This document shows, in pieces, positions 36,104-43,630 of a DNA stretch of 64,000 nucleotides. The position numbers and the translations under genes were made by a program. The notes under the pieces are model-generated. The model did not search any database. It worked only from the letters and a program-made list of their open reading frames with translations, and had not been told where the DNA came from. The stretch is from Rossellomorea sp. SC111 (GTDB lineage: Bacteria; Bacillota; Bacilli; Bacillales; Bacillaceae_B), in NCBI RefSeq assembly GCF_024733565.1, contig NZ_JANIOC010000010.1, positions 43,011-107,010 on the forward strand, in the 5' to 3' direction. Position 1 is the stretch's first letter; the number at the start of each line of letters is the position of its first letter.

Positions 36104-37348
36104 ATGAAATTTAATTTGACAACAAAGATTATTACAGCCTTGATATTAGGGGCAGTAGTAGGATTGATTCTGAACATTTTCGCAAAAGATTTATTCGATA
36201 TACTAGATCCTTATCTGTTCACACCTCTAGGAAAGATTTTCCTCAACCTGATCAGTATGCTTGTCGTTCCGATTGTTTTTCTTTCTATTGTTCTCGGTTC
36301 CGCAGGATTAGGGGACCCGAAGAAGCTAGGGAGAATCGGATTGAAGACGATCGTCTACTTTTTACTGACAACCTGTATCGCCATTGTGATTGGTTTGACT
36401 TTGGCATACATCATTGATCCTGGAATGGTAGAAGGCATCGACACATCTCAATCAGAAGGCTTTAAAACAGAAGAAGCTCCTCCTGTAGGGGAAACACTCA
36501 TGAACATCATCCCTAAAAACCCCCTTACGGCCATGACCGAAGGCAATATGCTGCAAATTATAGCGTTTGCCATCTTCATCGGATTCGGATTAACGGCACT
36601 GGGTGAAAAGACAAAAGGAATTTTAAAACTTGTGGAGCAAGGGAACGATCTGATGATGTATCTCGTAACCCTTGTGATGAAATTCGCTCCGTACGGAACA
36701 TTTGGATTGATCGCTTCAGCAATCGGCAGTCAGGGTTCCAGTGCCCTGAAAGCCATGTGGCTTTATTTCGTAGTTGTTTTAGCGGCTTTACTTGTACATG
36801 CCTTTATCACCTATGGCGGGACGATACTCTTACTCGCAAAGAAAAACCCAATATGGTTCTTCAAGAATTTCAGTCCTGCCATGAGTGTCGGGTTCAGTAC
36901 ATCAAGCAGTAATGCAACCCTCCCGATTTCGATGGACGTTGCCCAGCAGCGGCTTGGTGTCTCAAAACCGGTAAGTTCATTCGTCCAGCCCCTGGGAGCC
37001 ACGATCAACATGGATGGAACGGCCATCATGCAAGGGGTTGCCACTGTGTTCATCTCTCAGGTATACAATGTGGATTTATCCATGGAACAGCTGATAACCG
37101 TCGTCCTCACGGCTGTACTTGCAAGTATCGGTACAGCAGGGGTGCCTGGTGTCGGATTGATCCTCCTGGCCATGGTCTTAAGCAGTGTCAATCTTCCTGT
37201 TGAAGGAATCGGTTTGATCCTTGGAATAGACCGTCTGTTGGACATGGCCCGTACGTCCATTAACATCTCAGGGGATGCTGCATGTGCCCTGTTTGTATCT
37301 GAGTCAGAGAAAAAACGGACCATTAAGATCCAAAGGGGCGAATCATAA
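36104..37348 (+). CDS. Dicarboxylate/amino acid:cation symporter (GltT/GltP type)
   Basis: The 414-residue DAACS transporter has eight membrane segments and two re-entrant hairpins. The family signatures are present: SMSVGFSTSSSNATLPISM near residue 264 (hairpin 1 serine-rich loop), GATINMDGTAIMQG near 299 (segment 7 with NMDGT) and the hairpin 2 SIGTAGVPG near 340. It imports glutamate, aspartate or C4-dicarboxylates with sodium or protons. GGGAGG precedes the ATG. The 35731-36103 gap upstream is AT-rich and holds no ORF; it should contain the promoters of both divergent genes. Confidence 0.9.
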   Translation: MKFNLTTKIITALILGAVVGLILNIFAKDLFDILDPYLFTPLGKIFLNLISMLVVPIVFLSIVLGSAGLGDPKKLGRIGLKTIVYFLLTTCIAIVIGLTLAYIIDPGMVEGIDTSQSEGFKTEEAPPVGETLMNIIPKNPLTAMTEGNMLQIIAFAIFIGFGLTALGEKTKGILKLVEQGNDLMMYLVTLVMKFAPYGTFGLIASAIGSQGSSALKAMWLYFVVVLAALLVHAFITYGGTILLLAKKNPIWFFKNFSPAMSVGFSTSSSNATLPISMDVAQQRLGVSKPVSSFVQPLGATINMDGTAIMQGVATVFISQVYNVDLSMEQLITVVLTAVLASIGTAGVPGVGLILLAMVLSSVNLPVEGIGLILGIDRLLDMARTSINISGDAACALFVSESEKKRTIKIQRGES

Positions 37349-37374
37349 CCGTTCGCTCATCGTCATGGTGAAAG

Positions 37375-37414
37375 AAAAAAGGATGAAATCAATTCGATTT
37401 CATCCTTTTTTTGT
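37375..37414 (+). terminator. Intrinsic terminator after the DAACS symporter gene
   Basis: AAAAAAGGATGAAATC pairs with GATTTCATCCTTTTTT around a 5-base loop. Confidence 0.92.
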
Positions 37415-37564
37415 AAAACGAAGCGGGTCGTGCCAGATATGTATGTTCTCCATATCGATTCGACAGATTATAGAAGACGGACTCTGTGAAAAATCCGGTA
37501 TGTTATCCTAAGATAGTGAAAGCCGCAAAGTGATCACTGTATTCCATTTAAGGAGTTGTTTTTC

Positions 37565-38128
37565 TTGAAAGTACTGATGATTGTTGCCCATCCGCGATTG
37601 AACTCCCTCACATTTTCCATAACAAAGCATATTCAGAAAGGTCTTCATGACAAAGAATATAAGTCATCCATTTTAGATTTGTACAGGGAGGAATTCAATC
37701 CCCTACTTGATGAAAAGGGTGAAGAAGAGTGGGATAACCCTATGAAAGGGAAGCCTTCCTATATCGTTGAGAAGGAAAGGAAGAAATTAAAGCGATATGA
37801 CGCCCTGATCTTTGTTTTCCCGATTTGGTGGTATGGTTTACCGGCCATCATGAAAGGGTATATTGATCGAGTCTTTACATATCCGGCATTCACTCAGATC
37901 AATCCTCAGAAGGTTCTTTGGGTCGGGCTTGCAGGTGAAACGAAAGAGGAATTTATTTCTAATGGTCATGATGAATCGTTGAGACACCAGTTAATAAAAG
38001 GGATTTCAGAAAAAATGGGAGTCATTGACAAAGAAGTGGAGATCTTTTTTGACACAATGGACAGGGATAAAAAATTTGATTATGAAAAAACTATGAATAA
38101 AGCGTATCTGCTTGGGACGTTATTTTGA
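37565..38128 (+). CDS. NAD(P)H oxidoreductase, flavodoxin-like fold (KefF/MdaB type)
   Basis: The 187-residue flavoprotein starts KVLMIVAHPRLNSLTFSI, the phosphate-binding region. FPIWWYGLPAIMKGYIDRVF near residues 80-100 is the hallmark of the NQO1/MdaB/KefF family, and the FMN/FAD-binding loop VGLAGETKEEF follows. It probably reduces quinones with NAD(P)H. The TTG at 37565 has AAGGAG at 9 bases; the TTG at 37556 abuts the site. The specific substrate is unknown. Confidence 0.82.
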   Translation: MKVLMIVAHPRLNSLTFSITKHIQKGLHDKEYKSSILDLYREEFNPLLDEKGEEEWDNPMKGKPSYIVEKERKKLKRYDALIFVFPIWWYGLPAIMKGYIDRVFTYPAFTQINPQKVLWVGLAGETKEEFISNGHDESLRHQLIKGISEKMGVIDKEVEIFFDTMDRDKKFDYEKTMNKAYLLGTLF

Positions 38129-38344
38129 TTCAAGTGAGAAAAAAGTACTGTTTTTCAATAAATTTAAATAATTTTTTGTGAATAAATATTGAGTAATACT
38201 TGATATATGACGAAAATATCGAATATTATCGTATATTTATTCACGTATTTATCTCTGTCGAGAGCAGAAGACTTTAAAAAATTCTCGTTTATGGTATGAT
38301 AATTCTTGTGTCTACAACAGCGGTAAAATTAACATTTAAAAATA

Positions 38345-38365
38345 AAGTGTATAAAAAATACACTT
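38345..38365 (+). promoter_or_regulatory. Perfect inverted repeat upstream of the putP unit
   Basis: AAGTGTAT and ATACACTT are exact inverse arms around five A residues. It lies about 25 bp before the first start codon and has no T-run after it, which suggests a protein-binding operator more than a terminator. Which protein binds is unknown. Confidence 0.5.
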
Positions 38366-38391
38366 AAATGCATAAGGAGGAGGTACTTAAT

Positions 38392-38499
38392 ATGGGTGAA
38401 GAATTAACATTGGGAACCTGGTTATGGTTATTAATTCCGATGCCGACATTGATCATTTTATCAATCATTACTTTTTTTACAGAAAAAACAAAGGAGTAG
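38392..38499 (+). CDS. 35-residue symporter small accessory protein
   Basis: A very short gene with AAGGAGGAGG before its ATG. The peptide has an acidic start (MGEELTLGTW), one hydrophobic segment (about residues 10-27) and a charged tail (FFTEKTKE). Its last codons contain the AAAGGAG that serves putP, which begins three bases after its stop. This is the arrangement of the small peptides found beside sodium/solute symporters in Bacillus, called symporter small accessory proteins. It probably associates with PutP in the membrane; the exact role is unknown. Confidence 0.8.
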   Translation: MGEELTLGTWLWLLIPMPTLIILSIITFFTEKTKE

Positions 38500-38502
38500 A
38501 TT

Positions 38503-39972
38503 ATGGACATTAATATTCAAACGTTAACATCGATTATTATTTATTTAATTGGAATGGGTATTATTGGTTACATGGCAGCCAAGTTAACCAGCAATTTATC
38601 TGACTATGTGCTGGGAGGCAGGCGACTAACTGCCGGTGTAGCTGCCTTGAGTGCAGGCTCTTCCGACATGAGTGGTTGGTTGATGCTCGGTCTACCTGGT
38701 GCCGTATATGCCAGTGGTATGGGGTCAATCTGGTTAGCGATTGGTCTATCAGTAGGTGCTTACTTGAATTGGCAATTCGTTGCAAAGCCATTCCGGGTTT
38801 ACACGGAAGTGGCGAATGATTCAATCACAGTACCGGATTTCTTTGAAAATCGTTTTCACGATTCAAGCAAAATTCTTCGAGTGTTCTCTGCTATCATCAT
38901 CCTGATCTTCTTTACGTTCTATACTTCATCAAGTTTAGTGGGTGGAGCAATCTTACTTGAAGAATCTTTTAACATGGATTACCGATTAGCTTTATGGGTT
39001 GGTGCAGGGGTTATCCTCTCTTATACGTTCTTTGGAGGATTTCTTGCAGCCAGCTGGACAGACTTCATTCAAGGGATCTTGATGTTCCTTGCTTTAATCA
39101 TCATTCCGATTGTAGCCATTTCCGAGATTGGCGGCTGGGATGCAACGGTGAATGCCGTATCAAACATTGATCCATCTTACTTGAATGTATACACGGGAGC
39201 GACCTTCGTTTCAGTTGTATCGCTTCTGGCATGGGGCTTGGGTTATTTCGGACAGCCTCATATCATTGTACGTTTTATGGGTATCAAATCAACGAGAGAA
39301 ATACCTAAAGCACGTTTAATTGGTATGGTGTGGATGATTGTCTCCCTATTTGGAGCCATCTTCATCGGTTTCTCTGGTATTGCGTATTTCGCCGATTCAC
39401 CGTTAGAAAACTCTGAAACGGTGTTCATTATGTTCTCACAAGTATTGTTCAATCCTTGGGTAGCCGGTTTCTTACTTGCGGCCATCCTATCCGCAATCAT
39501 GAGCACAGTGGATTCTCAGCTTCTTGTTTCATCAAGTGCACTGGCTCAGGATTTCTATAAAGCGATTTTCCGAAAAGAAGCAAGCCAAAAAGAAGAAGTA
39601 TTGGTTGGTCGAATTTCGGTAGTGGTCATCGCGATCCTTGCCATTTTCCTAGGATATGACCGCGATAGTAAAGTACTTGAGTTAGTCAGCTATGCATGGG
39701 CAGGATTCGGTGCTGCCTTTGGACCGGTCGTGATCTTGAGCTTATTCTGGAAACGCATGACACGTAACGGTGCCCTTGCAGGTATGATTACGGGTGCGGT
39801 AACGGTCATTGTATGGAAGCAGTTGTCTGGAGGACTCTTCGATGTTTATGAGCTCCTTCCAGGATTCATCTTCGCGACCATCGCGATCTTTATCTTCAGT
39901 TTTGTTGGTAATCCTCCTGCCAAAGAAGTACAGGAAGAGTTCGAAACTGTTAAGTTGCGTCTGAAAGAATAA
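38503..39972 (+). CDS. putP: Sodium/proline symporter (PutP/OpuE type)
   Basis: The 489-residue SSS-family transporter has about 13 membrane segments. Family blocks are SDYVLGGRRLTAGVAALSAG and SSDMSGWLMLGLPGAVYASG in the first 75 residues, GYFGQPHIIVRFMGIKS near 250, and ILSAIMSTVDSQLLVSSSAL near residue 330. It imports proline with sodium, either as a nutrient or, like OpuE, for osmoprotection; the sequence does not settle which. Its RBS lies within the preceding 35-residue gene, so the two are coupled. Confidence 0.92.
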   Translation: MDINIQTLTSIIIYLIGMGIIGYMAAKLTSNLSDYVLGGRRLTAGVAALSAGSSDMSGWLMLGLPGAVYASGMGSIWLAIGLSVGAYLNWQFVAKPFRVYTEVANDSITVPDFFENRFHDSSKILRVFSAIIILIFFTFYTSSSLVGGAILLEESFNMDYRLALWVGAGVILSYTFFGGFLAASWTDFIQGILMFLALIIIPIVAISEIGGWDATVNAVSNIDPSYLNVYTGATFVSVVSLLAWGLGYFGQPHIIVRFMGIKSTREIPKARLIGMVWMIVSLFGAIFIGFSGIAYFADSPLENSETVFIMFSQVLFNPWVAGFLLAAILSAIMSTVDSQLLVSSSALAQDFYKAIFRKEASQKEEVLVGRISVVVIAILAIFLGYDRDSKVLELVSYAWAGFGAAFGPVVILSLFWKRMTRNGALAGMITGAVTVIVWKQLSGGLFDVYELLPGFIFATIAIFIFSFVGNPPAKEVQEEFETVKLRLKE

Positions 39973-39984
39973 CGTATGATCCAG

Positions 39985-40019
39985 AAAGGACCCGATACGA
40001 GCGTATCGGGTCCTTTTTT
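39985..40019 (+). terminator. Intrinsic terminator after putP
   Basis: AAAGGACCCGATAC pairs with GTATCGGGTCCTTT around a 4-base loop, followed by a T-run. Confidence 0.93.
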
Positions 40020-40023
40020 TGCA

Positions 40024-41421
40024 TTATTTTATCTCCTCATAGTGCTCCAATGCCCTTTTCCTGGCTGCCTTGTGATCGACGACAGGATATGGATAATCCA
40101 CTCCAAGGGTTATGCCGGCACTTTTCAACACATCGCCGGGAGCGTCTGAAGGTTTGTGTATATATCGATTTGGAAGATGACTCAATTCAGGAACCCACAT
40201 CCGTATATAAGTCCCTTCTTTATCAAATTTTTCACTTTGAAGGGTAGGATTGAAGATCCGGAAGTAAGGTGCTGCATCAAATCCTGAGCCTGCCACCCAC
40301 TGCCACCCCATGGAGTTATTGGCAAGGTCTGCGTCGATCAGCGTATCAAGAAACCACTCTGCTCCCTTTTGCCATGGGATGAGCAGGTGCTTCGTGAGGA
40401 AGGATGCCACAATCATTCGCACCCGATTATGCATGAGGCCTGTTGCCCACAATTCCCTCATCCCTGCGTCGACGATGGGATAACCGGTTTTTCCTTTTGT
40501 CCATTTTTCCCATCCTTCATCATCACTGTGCCAATGGAATTCGGCAAACTTTTCATTAAGTGGACGTATTGGCGACTCGGGATAATGAAGGAGGACTGAA
40601 TAGGAGAATTCCCTCCATATAAGCTGCTTCATAAAAGGTTCGATGGGTTTGCTCTCCATATCAATGAGGGCATGATAGATTCCCCTGACAGAAATGACCC
40701 CGAGAGCCAAATAAGGGGACAGGGTGGAATGTAGTCCCTTGCCCGGGAAATCTCTACCTTCTGAATAATCATGTAATCTTTTAGTAAAGAATGAATTCAT
40801 CCTTTTGAATGCAGCTTCTTCACCGGGGTCCCATATACTTTCCATGATGTGATACCAGGGGATGGTCGGAAGGAGATCTAATTCGTTCAGGGTCATCCCG
40901 TCATCTTGAAGCTGTGGAACCGACATCCGTTTAAGAGCTGGAAGGGGCTTTGGGATTTCTTCTTTCCTGAGTGATCGGTAATAAGCCGAGTACACCTTAT
41001 ATGGAGTACCGTCATCCTTTTTGATTTTCCAAGGGGGTAGAAGAAGGGTCCCTTCGAACGTTTTGACTTGGATGCCTTGGGAAGATAAGGACTGGGCCAT
41101 CGTACGATCCCTTTGATATATATCGGGCTCGTATATCCGATTCCAGTAAACTGCTTTTGCATTTGTGTTCTTCACCCATTGGGAAAGGACTTCTTCCACT
41201 TTTCCCTTATCCAGCCATAATCGGCCGTTAATCGATTGAAGGGTGTGCTGGTAGGTCTCGATATTACGGTGCAGCCACCACTTCTTTGCTTCACCGAGGG
41301 TGGTTTCCTCATCCAAGATATACAGGGGGATCACGTGCCCTACCTGACAAGCTGCATAGAGAGCGGGGTGATCGTGAATCCTTAAGTCCTCCCTGATTAG
41401 AACGATGATGGGATTCTTCAC
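40024..41421 (-). CDS. phr: Deoxyribodipyrimidine photolyase (class I CPD)
   Basis: The 465-residue protein has an N-terminal antenna-binding alpha/beta domain (VLIREDLRIHDHPAL at the start) and a C-terminal FAD domain. Diagnostic blocks are GRDFPGKGLHSTLSPYLALG near 224, LIWREFSYSVL near 266, TGYPIVDAGMRELWATGLMH near 310-330 and NNSMGWQWVAGSGFDAAPYF near 373-392 with part of the tryptophan electron path. It splits cyclobutane pyrimidine dimers using light. With splB 5 kb away, this region holds two different UV-damage repair enzymes. Confidence 0.94.
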   Translation of the reverse strand: MKNPIIVLIREDLRIHDHPALYAACQVGHVIPLYILDEETTLGEAKKWWLHRNIETYQHTLQSINGRLWLDKGKVEEVLSQWVKNTNAKAVYWNRIYEPDIYQRDRTMAQSLSSQGIQVKTFEGTLLLPPWKIKKDDGTPYKVYSAYYRSLRKEEIPKPLPALKRMSVPQLQDDGMTLNELDLLPTIPWYHIMESIWDPGEEAAFKRMNSFFTKRLHDYSEGRDFPGKGLHSTLSPYLALGVISVRGIYHALIDMESKPIEPFMKQLIWREFSYSVLLHYPESPIRPLNEKFAEFHWHSDDEGWEKWTKGKTGYPIVDAGMRELWATGLMHNRVRMIVASFLTKHLLIPWQKGAEWFLDTLIDADLANNSMGWQWVAGSGFDAAPYFRIFNPTLQSEKFDKEGTYIRMWVPELSHLPNRYIHKPSDAPGDVLKSAGITLGVDYPYPVVDHKAARKRALEHYEEIK

Positions 41422-41617
41422 CTTGATTCCTCCTTTGAGACGGTGCTATTTTTAGCGCATGTTTGCAAATGTTTTAAATGAATTCTAAGTAGAAGTATAA
41501 TGAATCATTGAGTGGTATTCAAAACTCAATGGGTTGCTTAAAAGATGTTTGATAGAGATTGAAAATAGGTATGAGATAGGTGTAATATTACACTATAAAC
41601 AAGTAGGGTGTGAAACC

Positions 41618-42070
41618 ATGACAAAAGAAGAAATTATATTAATCATCTCGGATAAATTAAGGTTGGTAAGGACGGAAGCGGGGTACACGCAAGATAAGAT
41701 GGCAACTGTCATAGGGCTTTCAAAAAAAACCCTCGTACAGATTGAAAAGGGCAGAGTGATGGCCGGCTGGACCGCGGCAGTCGCCGTTTGTGCGTTATTC
41801 AAGGATAGTGAAACGTTAACGACCAGTCTGGGTGGAGAACCCCTTGAGGTCATCGAGACCATCGCCCGCGAAGGCATTGACTATCGAAAGGAAAAAACAC
41901 TTGGAGGCAAGATTTGGTGGAAGGATATTAAAAAGACCAAAGAATACATCCTGCAGCAAAATCTGTTCAGCAAACATTATCGAATACTCGATGCTGAGGC
42001 CTACCGGATCTATAGCAGCTTTGATGAGGAAAGCAGCCGTAAGCGATTGGATGAATTAACGGCTGATTAG
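41618..42070 (+). CDS. XRE-type helix-turn-helix regulator
   Basis: The 150-residue protein has an N-terminal HTH (about residues 9-62: LRLVRTEAGYTQDKMATVIG and KKTLVQIEKGR). A C-terminal half of unknown fold follows (GGKIWWKDIKKTKEYILQQN, HYRILDAEAYRIYSS). AGGGTGTG before the ATG is a moderate RBS; the frame stays open to 41534, but without a better site. The target genes are unknown. A perfect terminator follows. Confidence 0.82.
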   Translation: MTKEEIILIISDKLRLVRTEAGYTQDKMATVIGLSKKTLVQIEKGRVMAGWTAAVAVCALFKDSETLTTSLGGEPLEVIETIAREGIDYRKEKTLGGKIWWKDIKKTKEYILQQNLFSKHYRILDAEAYRIYSSFDEESSRKRLDELTAD

Positions 42071-42077
42071 AATACAT

Positions 42078-42125
42078 AACAAAGAGGAGGGACCGACCTT
42101 TAAAGGTCTGTCCCTCCTCTTTGTT
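42078..42125. terminator. Long perfect terminator, XRE gene / usp
   Basis: ACAAAGAGGAGGGAC and GTCCCTCCTCTTTGT enclose a second paired segment, ACCTTTAAAGGT. It serves both converging genes. Confidence 0.93.
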
Positions 42126-42131
42126 AATTGC

Positions 42132-42650
42132 TTACTTTACCACCAGGACACTGGATTCACAGTTTTGTGTGACTTTTTCGCTGACACTTCCGAGAACCCA
42201 CTTCTTCATCCCGGATTTACCACTGCTTCCAACGACCACCAGGTCGGCCTGTATTTCCTTGGCGTATTCACATATTCGTTTCGCTTCAGAACCCGACAGG
42301 TGAATGAAATTAGCATCCACTCCATGAGGAGAAAGTTTTTCCCTGGCATTTACTAAATATGGATGTGTGGAGGAAGGTGTCTTGATTTCAGGCCTATCTT
42401 CGCCACGAACTTTGTTATCAGGAGAAACCGAAAGATTCCCCATGTACTGGTTATCGAAACCTGGAGACGTATCAGCGATTGCGTGAGTCGGTGTAAAGTT
42501 TTCACGAGGTTCATTCGCTGTCTTTTCATCTGAAATATGAAGTACGGTTAATTTAGAGTCTATGGAACTTTTCATTAATTTCGAAACTTCATCTAATGCT
42601 TTTTTACTGCCATCTGTTTCATCGTAAGCTAATAGAATATGTCTATACAT
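42132..42650 (-). CDS. Universal stress protein UspA family
   Basis: The 172-residue protein has the UspA fold: HILLAYDETDGSKKALDEV at the start (Asp of the nucleotide site), VLHISDE, and the C-terminal ATP-binding motif VVGSSGKSGMKKWVLGSVSE. A ~55-residue insertion after the second strand (ENFTPTHAIADTSPGFDNQY onward) is longer than in minimal members. GAGGTG precedes the ATG; a GTG nine bases upstream is part of that site. A sigma-B-like promoter lies upstream, as expected for a general stress gene. Confidence 0.88.
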   Translation of the reverse strand: MYRHILLAYDETDGSKKALDEVSKLMKSSIDSKLTVLHISDEKTANEPRENFTPTHAIADTSPGFDNQYMGNLSVSPDNKVRGEDRPEIKTPSSTHPYLVNAREKLSPHGVDANFIHLSGSEAKRICEYAKEIQADLVVVGSSGKSGMKKWVLGSVSEKVTQNCESSVLVVK

Positions 42651-42682
42651 GTTAATCACCTCAATATTGGGATATCTGTTGT

Positions 42683-42707
42683 TTACCCGTTTAAAGAATT
42701 TTTAATC
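42683..42707 (-). promoter_or_regulatory. Candidate sigma-B promoter of usp
   Basis: On the minus strand GATTAA (42707-42702) and GGGTAA (42688-42683) are 13 bp apart, one mismatch from the usual sigma-B -35 and a full -10 match. Confidence 0.5.
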
Positions 42708-42795
42708 TTATTTGGCAAATTACCAAGATGTGATGTGGATTATTTTGAATGGCTTTATTCGTAAACTTTGTTACTATGTAAGGTAGCGGGTAATG

Positions 42796-43036
42796 GTTGA
42801 TTTCTGCTTCAGGTGCTCGCTTTCCGCGGGGCTGGCGGTGAGCCTCCTCGGGCTACAAGTGGTGTCCTACCCTGTCCAGCTCCGGCGGCCAGCCCCTCGA
42901 GGTCATAAGCTAAATGATCCAAGAAGGCAAAAAACGCCTTCTTAGGCCCGTTCATCTTATGCTTGTCGGGGCTGAGCAAGCCGCCTCCGATTTTCGTTGT
43001 TTCCCGCAGGAGTCGAGCATCTTCCGCTACAATCAG
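42796..43036. repeat. GC-rich repeat interrupted by a palindromic repeat
   Basis: The left half (GTTGATTTCTGCTTCAGGTG, CTCGCTTTCCGCGGGGCTGG and GAGCCTCCTCGG) runs to about 42851. The right half (TTCCCGCAGGAGTCGAGCAT, CTTCCGCTACAATCAGC) begins at about 43001. The centre is replaced by the palindromic repeat at 42874-42996. Together with 43159-43328 this explains most of the gene-free 42651-43486 stretch; 43037-43158 shows nothing. Confidence 0.75.
42874..42996. repeat. Palindromic repeat copy nested in the GC-rich repeat
   Basis: It starts GTCCAGCTCCGGCGGCCAGC and ends CCGCCTCCGATTTTCG. The outer pairing AGCCCC/GGGGCT again differs from other copies while staying complementary. Confidence 0.88.
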
Positions 43037-43158
43037 CTTTATTGTTATGGAGGATTAATCTACCTCTGTACACCTCTAGAAAACATCATTTTCAATGTGT
43101 GGAGTGGTCAATTTTAGCTTGAATAGTAAAATGTTGTTTTATTCGTTTTTTCACTCGT

Positions 43159-43328
43159 AGGCTCTGTCACGCTATCTCATTTAGATGGGGAGGGGAACGG
43201 CGTAGACTCCTGCGGAAAAACGGACGAGACAAGACCCCGCAGCGAATGCGAGGAGGCTTGGCCGTTCGTCCGCAGGAAAGCGAAGCCGTTCCCCTCACCA
43301 TCTATCCATACACACATAGACAGAGCCT
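43159..43328. repeat. 170-bp inverted-repeat element
   Basis: AGGCTCTGTC (43159) and GACAGAGCCT (43319) are exact inverted ends. Inside, GATGGGGAGGGGAACGGC pairs with GCCGTTCCCCTCACCATC. The centre holds GACCCCGCAGCGAATGCGAG and GGCCGTTCGTCCGCAGGAAA. It resembles the element at 11731-11863 in layout. Confidence 0.78.
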
Positions 43329-43390
43329 CAGGGTTCCTATGTTAGAAAACAACAATCTTTGCGAAAAGAGCTTTTTGAAAAGAAAAATAA

Positions 43391-43430
43391 GGAGCAGAAT
43401 GGGGGGAAGATCCATTCTGCTCCTTCGCTT
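43391..43430 (-). terminator. Terminator of the 22-residue gene
   Basis: GGAGCAGAATGG and CCATTCTGCTCC form a perfect 12-bp stem. On the minus strand a T-rich run follows, so it ends a transcript coming from 43555. Confidence 0.8.
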
Positions 43431-43486
43431 TCAATAATATAACTTCAAATAATTGCAAGAATAATGTTTGGCTGATAGGGTCTCTT

Positions 43487-43555
43487 TTAAAGCATGCTGA
43501 TGATCCAGCCAATAACAACAATTGCGCCAATGACCATTAAGATCGTACGTACCAT
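43487..43555 (-). CDS. 22-residue hydrophobic peptide
   Basis: ATG preceded by GAGGTGA five bases away. The peptide MVRTILMVIGAIVVIGWIIS plus two residues is basic at the start and then forms one membrane-spanning helix. A perfect terminator on the same strand lies about 60 bp after the stop, which supports a dedicated transcript. It resembles the very short single-helix proteins (Lmo0937/DUF5670-like) common in Firmicutes, but I do not assign a family. It lies between the repeats and the sigma-54 activator gene. Confidence 0.6.
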   Translation of the reverse strand: MVRTILMVIGAIVVIGWIISML

Positions 43556-43630
43556 GAAAATCACCTCGACTCATTGTATCGTGAAGAATGTTTCTTGTTT
43601 CTAACCGGTTAAAGTAAACATACCCCGTTT

